NCBI RefSeq assembly: GCF_021462225.1
Contig: NC_061817.1
Span: 434,001 to 498,000, forward strand
Source of the DNA: Girardinichthys multiradiatus
Lineage: Eukaryota > Chordata > Actinopteri > Cyprinodontiformes > Goodeidae
Length of the DNA: 64,000 nt
Direction: 5' to 3'
Below, in pieces: positions 58,901 to 64,000 of this stretch. The notes beneath the pieces were generated by a model. The model did not search any database. It was not told where the DNA came from and saw only the letters and a program-made list of their open reading frames with translations. The position numbers were made by a program, and so were the translations under genes. The stretch's first letter is position 1, and every line of letters begins with the position of its first letter.

Positions 58901-61900
58901 TACCCTCTACAGGGTGCTCGAGGGTTCATGGGAGTTTGTCCAACCGGTTCACATGTGTTTTGTGGACCTGGAGAAAGCATTCGACTGTGTCCCTCATGAT
59001 GCCTTGTGGGGGGTGCTCCAGGAGTATGGAATCGGGGGCCCTTTATTAGGGGCCATCCGGTCCCTGTACGAGCGGAGCAGGAGTTTGGTCCGCATTGCCG
59101 GCACTAAGTCGGACCTGTTCCCAGTGCATGTTGGACTCCGGCAGGGCTGCCCTTTGTCGCCGGTCCTGTTCATAACTTTTATGGACAGGATTTCTAGACG
59201 CAGACAAGGGCCGGAGGGGGTCTGGTTTGGGGACCAGTGGATTTCGTCTCTTCTTTTTGCGGATGACGTGGTCCTGCTGGCCCCCTCTAGCCAAGACCTA
59301 CAGCATGCACTGTGGCGGTTCGCAGCCGAGTGTGCCGGCTGGGATGAGGATCAGCTCCTCCAAGTCCGAGGCCATGGTACTCGACCGGAAAAGGGTGGCT
59401 TGTCCTCTTCAGGTTGGAGGGGAGTTTCTGCCTCAAGTGGAGGAGTTTAAGTATCTCGGGGTCTTGTTCACGAGTGAGGGAAGAATGGAGCGGGAGATCG
59501 ACAGACGGATCGGTGCGGCTGCCACAGTAATGGGGGCGCTGTGCCGGTCCATTGTGGTGAAGAGAGAGCTGAGCCGAAAAGCAAAGCTCTCAATTTACTG
59601 GTCGGTCTACGTTCCTACCCTCACCTATGGCCATGAACTTTGGGTCATGACCGAAAGAACGAGATCACGGATACAAGCGGCTGAAATGAGCTTCCTCCGT
59701 AGGGTGGTCGGGCACTCCCTTAGAGATAGGGTGAGGAGCTCGGCCATCCGGGAGGGGCTCGGAGTAGAGCCGCTGCTCCTCCACATCGAGAGGAGCCAGT
59801 TGAGGTGGTTCGGGCGTCTATATCGGATGCCTCCTGGACGCCTTCCTCGGGAGGTGTTCCAGGCACGTCCCACCGGGAGGAGGCCCAGGGGACGGCCCAG
59901 GACACGCTGGAGGGACTATGTCTCTCGGCTGGCCTGGGAACGCCTTGGGCTCCCCCTGGAGGAACTGGAGGAGGTGTCTGGGGAGAGGGACGTCTGGGCG
60001 TCTCTGCTGAGTCTGCTGCCCCCACGACCCGGTCCTGGATAAGCGGAAGACGACGAACGAACGAACTCTTGTTTCCACATGGCATGATTTTACAAAGAGT
60101 TAAAATTGGTCAAACGAAAAAGGAGGTGAAAAATCCAACTTTAAGGCCGAAATAAATAAGGCAGAAGGTCTGATTATTATATGATTCAGTGTTGGTGCAT
60201 TTGAGTCTGATTTGATGGCTTATAAAATCTAGTTCATCTCTATGTTTATAATTCTTCCTAAATGACTTAATTCAGTGCATTAACTAGAAAAGAAATTCTC
60301 AGGGAGTGACATGCATCAGAAAGGAGCTCAGCCTGCAGGGGTTAGAGGGTACAGAGTAGAACAAAGTTCACAGTAAGACAGGAGCTACAATACAGAACGT
60401 GATTGATGTGCCGTTGTGGGCAGAGCTTAGAAAATGGCCGGCAGAGAAAACAGATATATTTAACTTTTCAGTAACACCATCATATTGTAATATGTCAGCA
60501 TTAGAAAAGCTTAACTTAACGAACCACATGGACAGAATAAACACTTTAATCCTTCTCTCAACTAAAAACCAATCAGCAGAAAGAAAGAACTTCAAAGAGT
60601 CCTTTAGTACATTTGATGAAGATGAGGACCCATCTCTGGGCATTTACTGAAGAAGATATTCCAACACATTCATTTAAACATATCTGCAGCAATAGCTAAT
60701 ACTGTTCTGTTTCTACAACTAAAATGAAGATGAATGAATTATTGAATGTTGATCATGTGAGCATGGGGGCCCACCAAGGTGGTTTAAACTCAGGCCCAAG
60801 AATTTCATGCTAACTGATGATGAACCTGTTAGCTTAAATTTCCCCTTTATCAGCTCTGACCAGTGATCAACACAGTCATGTACAGGTCCTTCTCAAAATA
60901 TTAGCATATTGTGATAAAGTTCATTATTTTCCATAATGTCATGATGAAAATGTAACATTCATATATGTTAGATTCATTGCACACTAACTGAAATATTTCA
61001 GGTCTTTTATTGTCTTAATACGGATGATTTTGGCATACAGCTCATGAAAACCCAAAATTCCTATCTCACAAAATTAGCATATTTCATCCGACCAATAAAA
61101 GAAAAGTGTTTTTAATACAAAAAACGTCAACCTTCAAATAATCATGTACAGTTATGCACTCAATACTTGGTCGGGAATCCTTTGGCAGAAATGACTGCTT
61201 CAATGCGGCGTGGCATGGAGGCAATCAGCCTGTGGCACTGCTGAGGTCTTATGGAGGCCCAGGATGCTTCGATAGCGGCCTTTAGCTCATCCAGAGTGTT
61301 GGGTCTTGAGTCTCTCAATGTTCTCTTCACAATATCCCACAGATTCTCTATGGGGTTGAGCACAGTGATACCATGGTCAGTAAACCATTTACCAGTGGTT
61401 TTGGCACTGTGAGCAGGTGCCAGGTCGTGTTGAAAAATGAAATCTTCATCTCCATAAAGCTTTTCAGCAGATGGAAGCATGAAGTGCTCCAAAATCTCCT
61501 GATAGCTAACTGCATTGACCCTGCCCTTGATAAAACACAGTGGACCAACACCAGCAGCTGACACGGCACCCCAGACCCCAGACCAATGAGCAACAGTCCA
61601 GTGCTGCTTCTCTGTAGCCCAGGTCAGGCGCTTCTGCTGCTGTTTCTGGTTCAAAGGTGGCTTGACCTGGGGAATGCAGCACCTGTAGCCCATTTCCTGC
61701 ACACGCCTGTGCACGGTGGCTCTGGATGTTTCTACTCCAGACTCAGTCCACTGCTTCCGCAGGTCCCCCAAGGTCTGGAATCGGCCCTTCTCCACAATCT
61801 TCCTCAGGGTCCGGTCACCTCTTCTTGTTGTGCAGCGTTTTCTGCCACACTTTTTCCTTCCCACAGACTTCCCACTGAGGTGCCTTGATACAGCACTCTG

Positions 61901-63822
61901 GGAACAGCCTATTCGTTCAGAAATGTCTTTCTGTGTCTTACCCTCTTGCTTGAGGGTGTCAATAGTGGCCTTCTGGACAGCAGTCAGGTCGGCAGTCTTA
62001 CCCATGATTGGGGTTTTGAGTGATGAACCAGGCTGGGAGTTTTAAAGGCCTCAGGAATCTTTTGCAGGTGTTTAGAGTTAACTCGTTGATTCAGATGATT
62101 AGGTTCATAGCTCGTTTAGAGACCCTTTTAATGATATGCTAATTTTGTGAGATAGGAATTTTGGGTTTTCATGAGCTGTATGCCAAAATCATCCGTATTA
62201 AGACAATAAAAGACCTGAAATATTTCAGTTAGTGTGCAATGAATCTAAAATATATGAATGTTAAATTTTCATCATGACATTATGGAAAATAATGAACTTT
62301 ATCACAATATGCTAATATTTTGAGAATGACCTGTATTTATTTGTTTATTAAATATATCAAAACTGTAAACTCATGAATTACCTGTTATTTAACAAACTCT
62401 GTTCTTAGTTCATGAAAATTCAGAGATTTGCTTCTCCATATGTCCACGAAGTTTGCTTTATGGAATTTACTTTCTTTAAGCATTTTACTCATTTTAGATA
62501 AGGTGATTTTAGAGACAGGTTGCCAATCCATTAGCTACAACTTTACACAGTTAAAGCCTCCTCCTGTTAACAGTGGATCAGAGTTGAACTGCAATATCAT
62601 GGTAAACAGTGTCCTGATTGATCTGGGCTTGTCCTCGTTAGGAAACTCCTTGTCCCCGCCATTATTTGACACTGGTAGTATACCAGGGTAGGTGAAGCCA
62701 TAGTAAATTCCTTGTCATCCTCTTAGCATCTTTGATACACCCATGAATGCAGCTCTGGCTTTGGCAACACTGGGGGTGGAGTGAGGAAATATACCAATCC
62801 CCTTTCCGTTGTAATTCAGGGGGCCTCTGTCCCGGGCTCTCCTTGGGATCTCCGCAGCGTCTCTGTCATAGTGTAATTTAGCAATGGTCACTCGTGGTTT
62901 CTTGTGTTTTCCTGGGGGCAGGGGTGTGATATGAGCATTCAATCTTTACTTCCCAGTCCATTAGTAAAACTTCTCCAGTAACTTTGGGAGAGCTAGAGTC
63001 TTGTTGCTTGTGTATTCCCACTATTTGGATATTGCCCCGTCTCATTCTCCCTTCCATATCCTCGCACCGGTCTTTCCAAGTTATCACCTGGCTCTGAAGG
63101 GTGCTTACTGTGGCTTGTAGGGAGACATCTGACAATGCTGACCAGCCTCCCTTCATGTCTTTGATATCTGCCCTCATGTGGTCAATGTCTGTGTGGATTG
63201 CGGTCGTATTGTTTACGATTTCACCCTGCACCGCTTGAAGCATTAAAATCATCCGTCAAAGCACTTTTACCTTGAATTCTCAGTCTGGGTGACCAGGAGT
63301 ATGCTGCCTTGTGGTTCTAGGAGGCCTTATGGTACTATCACCTTCCTTAAATTTTTTTACGTTTTTCGGCCATTCAGACCAGCGCTGTGCACCCAGTTCG
63401 GCTATTGTAATTTTAAAAATGTGCTCACTGAGTTTTCATAAGGAAATAGCTGTTTTGATATGAAAATATTATTGTTACTTAAGGAACTCTGACAGACGTT
63501 TTACTCCATATTCATCTCCCCCCCCCAAAAAAAACAGAATAAATGTGAATATATTATGTTCTTTGGATAGAAAAGTGAAATCAGAAGCTCAGACTAAAGA
63601 AATCCAAAAATCTGGATCTGCCTGACAGCTTCGTCTTTACTGGACACAGTGTAGGATATTTGCTTGATTCATTTGAAAACCAAAACTCAACCTTATCCAG
63701 GGATGTTTATTTAGCTCAAACTCAGGAAACGTTACTGACCACTCTCATGGATGCAGTCTAGTTTTTCCACCGATGTCAGAGAAAAGAGCTTGTAGCCACT
63801 CCTTGTTCCCAACACAAGTGAC
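37805..63822 (-). CDS. wipi1: wipi1, PROPPIN autophagy protein, coding exons 2-12 (5' partial)
   Basis: WIPI1 is a seven-bladed beta-propeller that binds PI3P at forming autophagosomes. Eleven - strand exons were read: 63822-63740, 54899-54730, 52248-52152, 51843-51746, 46243-46151, 45046-44976, 43376-43269, 42331-42167, 40746-40639, 40480-40341 and 37926-37805. All have GT-AG boundaries and compatible phases, giving 417 residues plus a stop; the missing first exon would add about 25. Hallmarks are [50 protein letters not shown], the lipid-binding [10 protein letters not shown] (FRRG motif), [26 protein letters not shown] and the tail [18 protein letters not shown]. Residues fit WIPI1 better than WIPI2. 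The introns hold two Rex3 and two Tc1-like insertions. The promoter lies beyond the right edge. Confidence 0.93.
38200..38690 (-). mobile_element. Decayed Tc1-like element in the last wipi1 intron
   Basis: Antisense signatures are present: CTCAAGCTCAGTGCGCTTGG, AATTTAGGTCTGGGCTTGGA, TTTGGCTGTATGTTTAGGGT and CAGCATGATGCTGCCACAAT. These correspond to the Tc1 transposase C-terminal and GGGSIMVW regions. The - strand frames are broken and no ends were found. Confidence 0.65.
39815..39893 (+). mobile_element. L2-like LINE 3'-tail fragment
   Basis: GTGCCTTGAGATGATATGTG then TTGTGAATTGGCACTATATA and AATAAAACTGAAA match the 3' end of the L2-like LINE at 24080-24150. A strongly 5'-truncated copy in a wipi1 intron. 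Confidence 0.7.
40341..40480 (-). CDS. wipi1: wipi1 coding exon 11 (C-terminal tail)
   Basis: 140 bp between CGTTACAG and GTTAGT. It encodes a hydrophilic tail: [20 protein letters not shown], then [20 protein letters not shown] and ATATLT. The S-x-SYA-x-T string aligns with the human tail (SYAAT); the rest is divergent, as expected for this unstructured part. Confidence 0.85.
40639..40746 (-). CDS. wipi1: wipi1 coding exon 10
   Basis: 108 bp between TGTTTCAG and GTGAGG. It encodes [20 protein letters not shown] then [15 protein letters not shown], the closing blade-7 strands (LLVAT-x-DGxLxIYN-xDPxxGGEC). Confidence 0.92.
42167..42331 (-). CDS. wipi1: wipi1 coding exon 9
   Basis: 165 bp between TTCTCCAG and GTGAGC. 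It encodes [20 protein letters not shown], then [20 protein letters not shown] and [16 protein letters not shown]. It covers the membrane-facing 6CD-loop region and the start of blade 7. Confidence 0.92.
42630..42702 (+). mobile_element. L2-like LINE 3'-tail fragment
   Basis: AAGTGCCCCGAGAAGACATT, TTGTGAACTGGCACAGTATA and the CTGAACTGAACTGAG pentamer-like tail match the same LINE 3' end with more divergence. It lies in the wipi1 intron upstream of exon 9. Confidence 0.6.
43269..43376 (-). CDS. wipi1: wipi1 coding exon 8
   Basis: 108 bp between TTTCTGCAG and GTAAGC. It encodes [20 protein letters not shown] then [15 protein letters not shown]. The [12 protein letters not shown] blade-6 strand is diagnostic of the WIPI1/WIPI2 group. 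Confidence 0.94.
43830..44110 (-). mobile_element. Decayed Tc1-like fragment
   Basis: TTTTCTTCCAGGATTGAACT, TCAACTCTGATCAGCTGCTC and CTCCGCAGCATGATACTGCC are antisense Tc1-transposase signatures. Strongly degenerate, with no intact frame. Confidence 0.5.
44976..45046 (-). CDS. wipi1: wipi1 coding exon 7 (FRRG lipid-binding motif)
   Basis: 71 bp between CTCTGCAG and GTCAGT. It encodes [20 protein letters not shown] then GMKR. The FRRG motif, whose two arginines bind PI3P and PI(3,5)P2 in PROPPINs, is intact. Confidence 0.93.
45560..45870 (+). mobile_element. LINE ORF2 C-terminal remnant (Rex1/CR1-like)
   Basis: In one + frame it reads [20 protein letters not shown] then [20 protein letters not shown]. 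This is the D-P-x-H-P-G-H ... R-x-S-F-F-x-Q-A pattern found at the extreme C-terminus of several fish LINE ORF2 proteins. No RT core is present and frames shift. A short TA microsatellite follows at about 45880. Confidence 0.55.
46151..46243 (-). CDS. wipi1: wipi1 coding exon 6
   Basis: 93 bp (31 codons) between AATTTCAG and GTGAGA. It encodes [20 protein letters not shown] then [11 protein letters not shown]. The AHxxxLAALxFN and KLASASE strings are PROPPIN blade-5 signatures. Confidence 0.92.
46524..49016 (+). mobile_element. Rex3-like (RTE clade) LINE copy 1 in a wipi1 intron
   Basis: A 10-bp duplication ATTGTAACAT flanks it (46514-46523 and 49017-49026). It carries the C-terminal half of an endonuclease (AEYPAF-like start, [41 protein letters not shown]). 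A complete but frameshifted reverse transcriptase follows, ending [16 protein letters not shown] and a GACGACGAGACGA tail. Two sites match the published degenerate PCR primers for Rex3 as I remember them, at 47653-47672 and (reverse) 48093-48113. It lies antisense to wipi1 between exons 5 and 6. Confidence 0.88.
46543..48998 (+). pseudogene. Rex3-like endonuclease/reverse transcriptase pseudogene (copy 1)
   Basis: Open pieces in different frames cover the endonuclease C-terminus (46665-47081), the RT fingers with [20 protein letters not shown] and [18 protein letters not shown] (47509-48000), and the RT palm to C-terminus (47958-48890). The last piece contains [36 protein letters not shown] (FADD box) and [20 protein letters not shown]. 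At least three frameshifts plus internal stops near 47080 and 47264 make it inactive. Confidence 0.85.
49150..49900. other. Unclassified intronic block beside the Rex3-like copy
   Basis: Intronic to wipi1. The part 49350-49700 is richer in GC than its surroundings and has short open frames on the - strand with no family resemblance. It may be a dispersed repeat fragment, but I see no ends or motifs. Confidence 0.3.
50132..51699 (-). mobile_element. Tc1-like transposon, family A copy 2, nearly intact
   Basis: Begins CAGGTCCTTCTCAAAAAATT and ends with the reverse complement. TA flanks both sides (50130-50131 and 51700-51701). The 1568-bp length and roughly 205-bp inverted repeats, with an ATTAGCATAT direct repeat at each repeat's outer and inner ends, define an IR/DR Tc1 element. 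It sits in the wipi1 intron between exons 5 and 6, in the same orientation as the gene. Confidence 0.96.
50409..51371 (-). CDS. Tc1-like transposase (family A copy 2), single open frame
   Basis: This 320-residue frame encodes a cut-and-paste DD34E transposase. The N-terminal HTH ([31 protein letters not shown]) is followed by a GRKKCGRKR basic stretch and a second DNA-binding region. The catalytic core shows D in [10 protein letters not shown] in FQHDLAPAH and E in NPIENLW. Exactly 34 residues separate the second D and the E. The protein ends SAKGFPTKY. Compared with copy 3 it lacks 14 codons ([14 protein letters not shown]) between the DNA-binding and catalytic parts, near 51032, an in-frame deletion. 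Whether the product is active cannot be judged; it is the best preserved copy here. Confidence 0.9.
   Translation of the reverse strand: MGKTADLTAVQKATIDTLKQEGKTQKDISEQIGCSQSAVSRHLSGKSVGRKKCGRKRCTTRRGDRTLRKIVEKGRFQTLGDLRKQWTESGVETSRATVHRRVQEMGYRCHIPQTWATEKQHWTVAQWSKVLFTDESKFCMSFGNQGARVWRKTGEKEMPKSQKSCVKYPQSVMVWGAVSAAGVGPLCFIKGRVNAASYQEILEHFMLPSAEKLYGDEDFIFQHDLAPAHIAKTTGKWFTDHGITVLNWPANSPDLNPIENLWDIVKRTLRDSRPNTLDELKAAIEASWASIRPQQCHRLIASMPRRIEAVISAKGFPTKY
51746..51843 (-). CDS. wipi1: wipi1 coding exon 5
   Basis: 98 bp between CCTGCAG and the donor GTAAGA. It encodes [20 protein letters not shown] then [13 protein letters not shown], aligning with the human segment with the SxYLAYPGS strand. 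A Tc1-like element begins only 46 bp beyond its splice donor. Confidence 0.92.
52152..52248 (-). CDS. wipi1: wipi1 coding exon 4
   Basis: 97 bp between the acceptor GTCTTGCAG and donor GTACAA. It encodes [20 protein letters not shown] then [13 protein letters not shown]. The [11 protein letters not shown] segment is one of the most conserved parts of metazoan WIPI1 and WIPI2. Confidence 0.93.
52690..53400 (-). mobile_element. Decayed Tc1-like element in a wipi1 intron
   Basis: Antisense Tc1 signatures in order: GAGAGCATCAGTAAACAATA, GGATTTAGGTCTGGGCTTTA, TTCCCATCAACTCTGACCGG, AAAGCTGCCACCACCAAATA, and at the right end CTCCATGATGCTCTTGGTTC. The - strand frame [20 protein letters not shown] shows a remnant D-E-T-K catalytic box. 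No intact frame remains. Confidence 0.7.
53840..54330 (-). mobile_element. Tc1-like transposase C-terminal remnant (another type)
   Basis: The - strand reads [20 protein letters not shown] then [20 protein letters not shown], a degenerate N-P-I-E-N-L-W-G-D-I-K ... W-x-V-V-K-x-S-W pattern typical of one teleost Tc1-like family. The N-terminal part and ends are not recognisable. Confidence 0.5.
54730..54899 (-). CDS. wipi1: wipi1 coding exon 3
   Basis: 170 bp bounded by TTTTTCAG and GTGACT. It encodes [20 protein letters not shown], then [20 protein letters not shown] and [16 protein letters not shown]. The segment after the VVVV strand (CAAMPQ) departs from the human sequence as I recall it, but the strand pattern is retained. 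Confidence 0.93.
55000..55780. other. wipi1 intron 2, nothing firm recognised
   Basis: AT-rich intronic sequence. A TAGAGATGCACTGAGG string near 55328 resembles the ends of the hAT/MITE-like repeats at 6.7 and 8.9 kb. A 100-codon + frame (54991-55293) has no recognisable product. Confidence 0.35.
55790..56400. repeat. Degenerate dispersed DNA-repeat block
   Basis: Strings such as GAGGTCTGCAGAGCTTTAGA, TTTGGGTTCTTCTGTGACCT and GGAGGCCATTTTTGTCCAGT resemble a common teleost repeat in which similar wording recurs. The family is not certain and no ends are visible. Confidence 0.35.
57534..58612 (-). pseudogene. Rex3-like AP-endonuclease domain (inverted segment)
   Basis: The - strand frame carries an arginine/proline-rich leader followed by [100 protein letters not shown] and [16 protein letters not shown]. 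These are the catalytic N, D-x-N and D-x-H boxes of APE-type LINE endonucleases. The frame is open throughout this segment and even runs past both ends. It is cut off from its RT. Confidence 0.85.
58613..60042 (+). pseudogene. Rex3-like reverse transcriptase (copy 2)
   Basis: Open from [20 protein letters not shown] through [80 protein letters not shown] and [20 protein letters not shown]. It is then frameshifted near 59335 (the segment giving ECEAAGM in copy 1 is altered) and continues to [17 protein letters not shown]. The primer-like sites are at 58698-58717 and 59142-59162 (one mismatch). It is inactive because of the frameshift and missing N-terminus. Confidence 0.87.
60883..62333 (-). 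mobile_element. Tc1-like transposon, family A copy 3, internally deleted
   Basis: It has the same CAGGTCC ends, TA flanks (60881-60882 and 62334-62335) and roughly 200-bp IR/DR ends as the copies at 3036 and 50132. It is 1451 bp. It lies in wipi1 intron 2 in the same orientation as the gene, about 9.2 kb from copy 2. Confidence 0.95.
61160..62005 (-). pseudogene. Tc1-like transposase, internally deleted (family A copy 3)
   Basis: A 281-residue open frame keeps the intact DNA-binding half, including the linker [20 protein letters not shown] missing from copy 2. It then jumps from [15 protein letters not shown], losing the FTDESKF box with the first catalytic aspartate. A second in-frame 27-bp loss removes the residues before NPIENLW, shortening the D-to-E spacing. 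The frame stays open, but catalysis is ruled out; a DNA-binding-only protein is conceivable. Confidence 0.9.
62400..63373 (-). mobile_element. L1-like LINE fragment (ORF1 and start of ORF2)
   Basis: The - strand reads a degraded ORF1 from an ATG near 63373. It has the coiled-coil segment [20 protein letters not shown], the [20 protein letters not shown] motif, and the C-terminal [31 protein letters not shown] and LRG. These are signatures of fish L1-type ORF1 (transposase-22-like). Downstream, near 62430-62600, a [11 protein letters not shown] piece resembles the ORF2 endonuclease. Frames are broken. The 3' part stops near the Tc1-like element at 62333. Confidence 0.65.
63740..63822 (-). CDS. 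wipi1: wipi1 coding exon 2
   Basis: The acceptor GTGTTGCAG and donor GTCAGT bound 83 bp encoding [20 protein letters not shown] then LDCIHES, the first propeller blade. The first base completes a codon begun in the unseen exon 1; the last base starts the alanine codon completed in exon 3. Confidence 0.9.
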
Positions 63823-64000
63823 CTGCAACACACACAACCATTAGACATTCAAACTGGTTAAGAGAGATGCTATAAAAAAGGATTTTCTGTCCTACCATTA
63901 CAAATGTAATTGTGTGGAGTCAATTAAACTCTAAAGGGATTTTAACTGTAACTGTGCACAACAGAGACTGCAGGTGGGTCTAAAGAGTGGAAAAGCACCT
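63823..64000 (-). other. wipi1: wipi1 intron 1 (partial)
   Basis: Sequence beyond the exon 2 acceptor. No first exon or promoter is visible before the window ends. Confidence 0.8.

Larger units (their letters stand above)
57534..60064 (+). mobile_element. Rex3-like LINE copy 2 with inverted 5' half
   Basis: A 13-bp duplication ACTCTTGTTTCCA flanks the whole block (57521-57533 and 60065-60077). The right part (about 58613-60064) is a + strand RT ending in a GACGACGAACGAACGA tail. The left part (57534-58612) is the element's 5' UTR and endonuclease in reverse orientation. The element middle between FDQIPG and LKSLDVVG is missing at the ends of the two parts. It lies in wipi1 intron 2, RT antisense to the gene. 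The structure fits a single twin-primed insertion. Confidence 0.9.

Noticed and set aside
60399..60650. 83-codon + frame starting [14 protein letters not shown]
   Set aside because: It has a faint resemblance to LINE ORF2 pieces, but no diagnostic box; too weak to call.
3036..62333. Repeated approximately 200-bp blocks as a possible regular array
   Set aside because: They are inverted terminal repeats of individual Tc1-like elements with TA target sites; spacing is irregular and there is no CRISPR or satellite organisation.
1..64000. A novel multi-gene system or operon
   Set aside because: All conserved coding sequence falls into three known vertebrate genes or known transposon families; nothing remaining shows co-oriented conserved frames or unexplained gene clusters.

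Overview
This is vertebrate nuclear DNA, almost certainly from a ray-finned (teleost) fish. The reasons are split genes with GT-AG introns, long AT-rich introns, and a repeat load typical of teleosts: Tc1/mariner elements with long IR/DR ends, Rex3-, L2-, Rex1- and L1-like LINEs, and (GATG)n and (GT)n microsatellites. I cannot name the species.

Three conserved protein-coding genes are visible. (1) gna13, + strand: the last two coding exons (1955-2155 and 5313-5684) of the G-protein alpha-13 subunit; its 5' exons lie before the window. A long 3' UTR probably runs to a polyadenylation signal at 12135. (2) slc16a6 (monocarboxylate transporter 7), - strand: a complete 5-exon coding region, 25735 down to 16612, encoding 570 residues. 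A CpG-rich candidate promoter lies near 28.9-29.3 kb. (3) wipi1 (PROPPIN-family autophagy protein), - strand: 11 coding exons from 63822 down to 37805; only the first coding exon lies beyond the right edge. From memory, the human orthologues GNA13, SLC16A6 and WIPI1 all lie on 17q24, so this is conserved linkage. The genes are not an operon and act in separate processes: Rho signalling, monocarboxylate transport and autophagosome formation.

Most of the remaining recognisable sequence is mobile DNA. Three copies of one Tc1-like family sit in a gna13 intron (3036-4224) and in wipi1 introns (50132-51699 and 60883-62333); each has a different internal deletion. In slc16a6 intron 2 an L2-like LINE (about 19870-24156) is split by a different Tc1-like element (21046-22639), and both may lie inside an older DNA transposon. 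wipi1 introns hold two Rex3-like LINEs with recognisable target-site duplications: 46524-49016, and 57534-60064, whose endonuclease half is inverted relative to its reverse-transcriptase half. Weaker Tc1, L1, Rex1, hAT-like and MITE-like remnants fill other introns.

The stretch 29.4-37 kb between slc16a6 and wipi1 has no gene I can support. I found no RNA gene, CRISPR array or novel multi-gene system. The most informative observations concern transposon biology: a twin-priming-type Rex3 insertion, microhomology-type deletions inside Tc1 copies, nested insertion, and direct repeats flanking wipi1 exons. All calls come from reading the sequence and remembered family features; no database search was run.
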